Below, in pieces: positions 59,163-64,000 of a stretch of 64,000 bases of DNA (its first letter is position 1; each line of letters starts with the position of its first letter). The notes under the pieces are model-generated. The model worked only from the letters and a program-made list of their open reading frames with translations, ran no database searches and had not been told where the DNA came from. Origin of the DNA: Nocardia pseudobrasiliensis NBRC 108224 (lineage in GTDB: Bacteria; Actinomycetota; Actinomycetes; Mycobacteriales; Mycobacteriaceae); NCBI RefSeq assembly GCF_001613105.1, contig NZ_BDBS01000022.1, positions 164,906 through 228,905 on the forward strand, given 5' to 3'. The translations under genes and the position numbers were made by a program.

Positions 59163-59876
59163 GTGGTGGAGACGCGAACGGCAACGAAGTCGAGCAGACG
59201 TCCCGACCCGGCGTTGGAGTTGCAGGACGACCCGCAGGAGTTGATGCCGCGGCGCCGCCCCACCCAGGAGCGCAGCAAGCGCAAATTCGACGCGTTGTTA
59301 CAGGCCTCGCGGGAACTGCTGGTCGAGGTCGGCTTCGAATCGTTCACCTGCGAGGAGGTCGCGGCCCGGGCCGAGGTGCCCATAGGGACGCTGTATCAGT
59401 TCTTCGCCAACAAATACGTCATCGTCTGCGAGCTCAATCGGCAGGATCTGGTGGCGGTTTCGCAGGAGCTGGCCGACTTCCACGGCGAGGTGCCGTCGAT
59501 GGACTGGCTGCGACATATGAACAAGCTGGTCGATCATCTGGCCGATCTGTGGATGACCGATCCGTCGCGGCGCGAGGTGTGGCTCGCGATGCAGTCCACC
59601 CCGTCCACCCGGGCCACCGGCGCCATCCACGAAAAGGAATTCGCCGAGGTCGTGCAGCAGATGCTGCGGCCGCTGATGCCGCGAACGCCGCGTGCCCGGC
59701 GGTCCATGATGGCCCAGGTGCTGGTGCACATGGTGTATTCGATGATGAACTTCTCCGTACAGGACGGATTGCGCCACGAGGACGCGGTATCGGAACTGAA
59801 GCGTCTCATGGTCGCGTATCTTCTTGTGGCCGAGAAGGAATCGCGGATGGGTGGCCAGAAGGTGAGCGAGCCCTAG
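59163..59876 (+). CDS. TetR family regulator near acpS/fas (FasR-like candidate)
   Basis: 237 residues from GTG 59163. HTH: FDALLQASRELLVEVGFESFTCEEVAARAEVPIGTLYQFFANKYVI, residues about 41-86. In Mycobacterium, FasR (a TetR protein) activates fas-acpS. The gene here converges on acpS with a 4-bp overlap and fas lies beyond, so a similar role is a reasonable guess, not shown. A cryptic upstream TAGCCTGATAGTTG may include the -10. Confidence 0.8.
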   Translation: MVETRTATKSSRRPDPALELQDDPQELMPRRRPTQERSKRKFDALLQASRELLVEVGFESFTCEEVAARAEVPIGTLYQFFANKYVIVCELNRQDLVAVSQELADFHGEVPSMDWLRHMNKLVDHLADLWMTDPSRREVWLAMQSTPSTRATGAIHEKEFAEVVQQMLRPLMPRTPRARRSMMAQVLVHMVYSMMNFSVQDGLRHEDAVSELKRLMVAYLLVAEKESRMGGQKVSEP

Positions 59877-60313
59877 CCCCGCCCCTCCCCGCCGATGAGA
59901 TCCGCGAGTTCACCCGGATCCTCGAGCACCACCATCGCGGCGGCCACATCCCCGTCGTGCGTCAGCGACAGATGTACCCGCGCCCGCGGCAGGAATTCCG
60001 CCGCCAGCCCGTGCAATTTGATGCTGGGCCGCCCCCACGCGTCGTTGACCACCTCGATCAGCGGATAGGGGTTGTCCCCAATCTGCGGACTACGCGCGAA
60101 TCGCGATGAGGCCCAAGCCTTGATCACCGCCTCCTTCGCCGCCCACCGCGTCGCATAACTACGCGCCGGATCGGTGCCCTTGCTCTCGCAGTACCGCCGC
60201 TCACCCACGGTGAAGCTCTCCCGCAGCATGGTCGTCCCCGACCGCTGCAGCTGCTCGGCGAACTCGGAGATGGTCACCAGGTCCAGCCCGATCCCAAGAA
60301 TCGTCAAACCCAA
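59873..60313 (-). CDS. acpS: Holo-[acyl-carrier-protein] synthase AcpS
   Basis: 146 residues from TTG 60313, which gives the family start (MGLTILGIGLDLVTI). The magnesium-binding Asp is in GIGLDLV; WAAKEAVIKAW holds the catalytic Glu; LSLTHDGDVAAA is the third motif. It transfers phosphopantetheine from CoA to the ACP domain of FAS I. Same strand as fas, but a 328-bp gap with hairpins separates them, so read-through would be needed for one transcript. Confidence 0.93.
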   Translation of the reverse strand: MGLTILGIGLDLVTISEFAEQLQRSGTTMLRESFTVGERRYCESKGTDPARSYATRWAAKEAVIKAWASSRFARSPQIGDNPYPLIEVVNDAWGRPSIKLHGLAAEFLPRARVHLSLTHDGDVAAAMVVLEDPGELADLIGGEGRG

Positions 60314-60641
60314 CCCCTCGATGTCACGCGGCCCAAACCAACCGCCTACCAGCCGAACCCGGCCATGCTAACCCGCCCCCACCCCCCGACAACCCTCATA
60401 CGAGACCTACTGGCGAGGAACAAAGCACCCACCCCTTCCGCGCCCCAGAGCACATCCCCTCCTTCCCTCAGTGCACGTTCCCCCTTTCCTCAGTGCACGT
60501 TCCCCCTTTCCCCAGCGCACGTATCCCGCTCTCCCCCAGCGCACGGTCCCTCACTTTCCCCGCCGCGAGCGCAGCGAGCGGCGGGGACGACACGACTCGG
60601 CGGTGCCCACCCGTAGGTGGACACCGCCGAATCAATTGCCG
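60314..60641. repeat. fas-acpS intergenic region with imperfect tandem repeats
   Basis: Four imperfect copies of about 22-24 bp occur at 60467-60560; the first two are exact (CTCAGTGCACGTTCCCCCTT). The plus strand is strongly C-rich. A GC hairpin (CCCCGCCGC/GCGGCGGGG) lies at 60559-60587. No gene was recognised. The repeat is too short-period and spacerless for CRISPR. Confidence 0.6.
60594..60633 (-). terminator. Terminator-like hairpin behind fas
   Basis: Stem TCGGCGGTG/CACCGCCGA extended by CCACC/GGTGG around a CGTA loop, starting about 9 bp after the fas stop. A strong stem, but no T-run. It may reduce transcription from fas into acpS. Confidence 0.6.
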
Positions 60642-63600
60642 TTACTGGCAGCCGGTCCCCGGGATCGTGTAAACCCCGTCCGACAGCCGCGCCTCACCCG
60701 CGAGCAGCACATCCGCCTCCAGCTGGCGGATCTGCTTGGCCGGGGTGCCCTCGCCGCCCAGGCGGCGGTCGGCCGGGCGCTCGTAGAGCGGCGCCCCGCC
60801 GCACATGGCCTCGACCAGGCGCTGGCGGCCAGCCAGCTGGCGCTGTTCGGCGCGGCGCTGGTAGGTCTCGCGCTGAGCCGGGTCGATCGCCTCGATGAAG
60901 GCCTGCGGGTGCACGATGGCCAGCAGGCCCGAGACGTGGCCGAAGCCGAGCGAGGTGACCAGACCGGCCTTGAGCGCGAAGCGGTCTCGCATGGCCAGCG
61001 GCTCGCGCAGCCACACCAGATGCGGGTAGTCGGCCATCTTCTCGTCCACGCAGTCGAGGCTGCGGTTGGGCGGGATGACGCCCTGCTCGAGCACCTGGCA
61101 CAGGCCGATCATCTGGAACGCCGCCGCGCCGCCCTTCGCGTGACCGGTGAGGGTCTTCTGCGAAACCACGAACAGCGGAGCGCCCTCGGAACGGCCCAGC
61201 GCCTCGGCGAGCCGCTCGTGCAGCTCGGACTCGTTGGGATCGTTGGCGGCGGTGGAGGTGTCGTGCTTGGACACCACCGCGATGTCGTCGGCACTCACAC
61301 CCAGCTTGCGCAGCTCACTTGCCAGCCGCGACTGCGCCCCGCCGCGTCCGGCGCTCAGCGCGCCCAGACCCGGTGCGGGAATCGAGGTGTGCACACCGTC
61401 GGCGAAGGACTGCGCGTAGGCCACCACGCCCAGCACCGGCAGCCCCATCTCCACCGCCACGCTACCGCGCGCCAGCAGAACCGTTCCGCCGCCCTGCGAT
61501 TCGACGAATCCGCCGCGACGGCGGTCGTTGGCCCGCGAGAAGTAGCGATCGCTGATGCCCTTGGCGCTCATCACCGCCGAATCCGCGGTCGCCGACATGT
61601 CACCGAAGCCGACGATGCCCTCGATACCGAGATCGTCGTAACCACCGGCCACGACCAGATCGGCCTTGCCGAGCTTGATCTTGTCGACGCCCTCCTCGAC
61701 CGACACCGCCGCGGTCGCACACGCCGCGACCGGATGGATCATCGCGCCGTAGCTGCCCACGTAGGACTGCACCACATGCGCCAGCGCGACGTTGGGCAGC
61801 GCCTCCTGCAGGATGTCGTTGGCCCGCGGCTCGCCAAGCAGGTTGTCGATGTAGAGCGAGCGCATCGAGGACATGCCGCCCATACCGGTGCCCTGGGTGT
61901 TGGCCACCATCGCCGGATGCAGCCAGGTCATCAGCTCGGCGGGGGTGAAGCCGGAGGACAGGAACGCGTCCACCGTGCAGACGATGTTCCACAGCGCCAC
62001 CCGGTCGATCGAGGAGGCCATATCGGCGGAGATACCCCACTTGGTGGGATCCCAGCCGGTCGGGATCTGACCGCCGACCGTACGCGACAGCTTCGCCCGC
62101 CGCGGCACGCGAATCTCGGTGCCCGCCTTGCGAATCACCTGCCAGTCGCCCGACTCCGCCACCGGCACGATGACCGTCGACTCCGGATTGGCCGCGTAGA
62201 ACGCCCGCGCCTCGGCCTCGCTGTTGACCACGAAGGTCAGATCCTTGTCCAGGAACACCGAGGTGAGCAGCGGCGCGGTGTTGTCGGTCATGGCGCCGTC
62301 GTCGACGTAGCGACGCACGCCGCAGCGCTCGACCACCACATCGTGATACCGCTCGGCCAGCTCGGATTCGTCGACGTAGTCACCGGTCTCGGCGTCGTAC
62401 CAGCCCGGCTTGGGATCGTTCTCCCAGGTGACCAGTCCGGTCGACCAGGCCAACTCCAGCACGCCCGCGGTGGACAGCTCGTCGGCGACCTCCATCTCGA
62501 ACCGGGTCCGCGCCGAACCGTAGGGTCCCAGTTCACCGGCGCCGACGATCACGACCATATCGTCGAGATCGGCTGTGACAGCGCCCCATTCGGGCGTCGG
62601 CAGCGCGGAGGTCAGCGTCGGCGGCGCGGGCAGGGCCGAAATCGTCCGGCCTTCGGATTCGATTGCCTCGGAATCGCTTTCGGCGCTGCGCTCGGCGTCC
62701 TTCGCCAGCGCGGGCAGATCCAGCTTCGCCCGAGCGAGCCCACCGGTGAGGTCGATCTGCTGCGGCCCCTGCGTGGTCACGACCCGCGCCCGCGAGGTGC
62801 ACCACTTGAGCAGTTCGTCGGCCATCTCCTGGGTCGACCAGGTCTGCACCCCGGCCTTCTCGACGGCCGCTACCAGCGGATCGTTATGGCCCATGAGTCC
62901 GGTGCCGCGCACCCAGCCGATCAGCGCGTGCACCAGCGTCACCCGCGCCGCCCACGACTTCTCCGCCCGCCATTTGGCGACCACCGCGTCCAGCGCGGCC
63001 TTGGACTCGCCGTAGGCGCCGTCACCGCCGAACATGCCGCGGTTGGGCGAACCCGGCAGCACCACATGCAGTTTCGAGTCCACGTCATGATCGCCGCCGA
63101 GCTTGGACAGCCCACCGATCAACCGCTCCACCGACCACAGCAACACCCGCATCTCCATCTCCGCGCGAGCGCCCGCGTCGGAGAGGTCACCGGCCACCCG
63201 CGGCGCGGCGAACGGCAGCAGCAGCGTCGGGGTCATCGCGGGCTTGACCAGGACCTTCGCGCCCCCGGCGGTATCGGTCTGCTCATTGCCCACCCAGTCG
63301 ATCAGGGCGTCGATGTCGGAGTAGGAGGCCATATTCGCGGGCACCACCCACAGCGCCGCGCCGTGACGGGCGTGCTCGCGGTAGAGCTGCTTGTAGAAAC
63401 CCAGCCGCGTGTCGTCCAGCCGCGAGGTGGTCACCACCACGGTCGCGCCGCCACCGAGCAGTCGCCCCGCGACCGCCGCCGCGATGGAACCCTTACTCGC
63501 ACCGGTGATCACGGCCGTATCCGAGGACCAGATGCCGGCCTCGCGGACGTCCAGCGCCGCCTCGGCAATGCGCTCGTACACCCCGGCCAGCACCGAGCGG

Positions 63601-64000
63601 GCCTGCTTCATGGCCCGCTGCCGCCACCAGTTCGCCTGCGTGGCAACGGCTTTCCCGGAACCTGTGAATCCTTCTATCGGCAGTTCGGCCACCTGGGCGT
63701 CATCGCCGAGCCACAGCCGCGCGAGATCCTCACGGGCGCTGGCCCACCGGTCGTCGATCAGCACCGCTTGGCGGCCGTCGAAGGCCGGGGCCACCAAACG
63801 CGGCCAGTCCGAACCCAATTCGGCCGACACCAGGTCGATCAGCGAATTGTCGCTCGCCTCCGGCGCCGACACCTCCTCGGTCAGCCCCAGCTGCTCGAGC
63901 ACCACCCGCGCCGCGGTCGCCAGCACGCCGTCGCGGCCGGTGATCTGCTCGGTGAACTCGCCCAGCGCCGCCGCGTCGACGGTCGCGCCGCCGCCACCAC
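60642..64000 (-). CDS. fas: Type I fatty acid synthase, C-terminal part (KR and KS domains)
   Basis: About 1118 residues are present; the frame stays open through base 64,000, so the N-terminal AT, ER, DH, MPT and ACP parts lie outside. The ketoreductase has the NADPH loop AVITGASKGSIAAAVAGRLL. The ketosynthase has its Cys in HPVAACATAAVSVEEGVDKI and histidines in VSKHDTSTAANDPNE and LTGHAKGGAAAF. This is the fungal/mycobacterial FAS I arrangement of actinomycetes with mycolic acids, one clue to the taxonomy. It ends GVYTIPGTGCQ. Confidence 0.95.
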   Translation of the reverse strand, partial: GGGGATVDAAALGEFTEQITGRDGVLATAARVVLEQLGLTEEVSAPEASDNSLIDLVSAELGSDWPRLVAPAFDGRQAVLIDDRWASAREDLARLWLGDDAQVAELPIEGFTGSGKAVATQANWWRQRAMKQARSVLAGVYERIAEAALDVREAGIWSSDTAVITGASKGSIAAAVAGRLLGGGATVVVTTSRLDDTRLGFYKQLYREHARHGAALWVVPANMASYSDIDALIDWVGNEQTDTAGGAKVLVKPAMTPTLLLPFAAPRVAGDLSDAGARAEMEMRVLLWSVERLIGGLSKLGGDHDVDSKLHVVLPGSPNRGMFGGDGAYGESKAALDAVVAKWRAEKSWAARVTLVHALIGWVRGTGLMGHNDPLVAAVEKAGVQTWSTQEMADELLKWCTSRARVVTTQGPQQIDLTGGLARAKLDLPALAKDAERSAESDSEAIESEGRTISALPAPPTLTSALPTPEWGAVTADLDDMVVIVGAGELGPYGSARTRFEMEVADELSTAGVLELAWSTGLVTWENDPKPGWYDAETGDYVDESELAERYHDVVVERCGVRRYVDDGAMTDNTAPLLTSVFLDKDLTFVVNSEAEARAFYAANPESTVIVPVAESGDWQVIRKAGTEIRVPRRAKLSRTVGGQIPTGWDPTKWGISADMASSIDRVALWNIVCTVDAFLSSGFTPAELMTWLHPAMVANTQGTGMGGMSSMRSLYIDNLLGEPRANDILQEALPNVALAHVVQSYVGSYGAMIHPVAACATAAVSVEEGVDKIKLGKADLVVAGGYDDLGIEGIVGFGDMSATADSAVMSAKGISDRYFSRANDRRRGGFVESQGGGTVLLARGSVAVEMGLPVLGVVAYAQSFADGVHTSIPAPGLGALSAGRGGAQSRLASELRKLGVSADDIAVVSKHDTSTAANDPNESELHERLAEALGRSEGAPLFVVSQKTLTGHAKGGAAAFQMIGLCQVLEQGVIPPNRSLDCVDEKMADYPHLVWLREPLAMRDRFALKAGLVTSLGFGHVSGLLAIVHPQAFIEAIDPAQRETYQRRAEQRQLAGRQRLVEAMCGGAPLYERPADRRLGGEGTPAKQIRQLEADVLLAGEARLSDGVYTIPGTGCQ

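Noticed and set aside
60467..60560. Tandem repeats near fas as CRISPR
   Set aside because: Units of 22-24 bp follow one another without unique spacers, diverge quickly and no cas genes are present.
64..64000. tRNA or rRNA genes
   Set aside because: No stretch with the conserved T-loop GTTCRANYC and an acceptor-stem pairing, nor rRNA core sequence, was recognised by eye; a covariance-model search was not possible.

Overview
The window is high-GC actinobacterial DNA, most like Nocardia. The evidence is mycobacteria/nocardia-type gene content (a multidomain type I fatty acid synthase next to a holo-ACP synthase), frequent GTG/TTG starts, chains of genes with 4-bp stop/start overlaps, and many TetR, MarR and SARP regulators. 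The genus is inferred from gene content, not proven. No rRNA, tRNA, CRISPR array or insertion sequence was recognised.

Region 1 (1-12,209 and 15,188-26,836) is most of a glycosylated aromatic polyketide (type II PKS-like) biosynthetic cluster. It starts with a polyketide aromatase/cyclase cut by the left edge. A vancosamine-type deoxyaminosugar set follows: NDP-hexose 2,3-dehydratase, 3,5-epimerase, C3-aminotransferase, C3-methyltransferase, 4-ketoreductase, plus a DesVI/TylM1-type N,N-dimethyltransferase. A glycosyltransferase and its P450-like activator complete that block. A second block on the minus strand (23,688 to 15,188) reads as one operon: SDR, second activator, second glycosyltransferase, muconolactone-isomerase-like protein, MycE-like sugar O-methyltransferase, Rieske oxygenase, cytochrome P450 and a berberine-bridge-type flavoenzyme. 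A cytosolic GH78 alpha-L-rhamnosidase sits inside the cluster, with an NmrA-like reductase/TetR pair, a SARP activator carrying two TTA codons, and an ACP at the right end. Ketosynthases and the NDP-sugar 4,6-dehydratase are not in the window. The marR/SNF2 helicase/SWIM block (12,196-15,197) looks like housekeeping DNA embedded in the cluster.

Region 2 (27,082-32,490) holds an arsenate-reductase-like gene, a secreted seven-repeat quinoprotein, and a complete pqqA-C-D-E-B operon that makes its cofactor. The 38-codon pqqA is included.

Region 3 (32,661-41,558) holds a KGG-like small stress protein, a SigB/SigF-type sigma factor and a carboxylate-amine ligase. Then comes a five-gene overlapping run: PLP decarboxylase, CinA-like amidase, heme-oxygenase-like diiron protein, HemK-like methyltransferase and CDGSH-type protein. 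It converges on an ATP-grasp-like gene, beyond which lies a TetR/membrane-protein pair with clear operators.

Region 4 (41,564-60,313) is mixed accessory and housekeeping DNA: methyltransferases, a decayed MFS transporter, a secreted CocE/NonD-type hydrolase, and a cupin/MarR pair with duplicated operators. It continues with a NarL-type two-component system, an XRE-NB-ARC-TPR regulator, a crotonase, a MarR/pirin pair, an excalibur protein, Bcp peroxiredoxin, a Uma2-family gene bracketed by a duplicated bcp 3' end, a DUF7159-like membrane protein, TetR and AcpS. Region 5 (60,642-64,000) is the C-terminal KR-KS part of type I FAS, running off the right edge.
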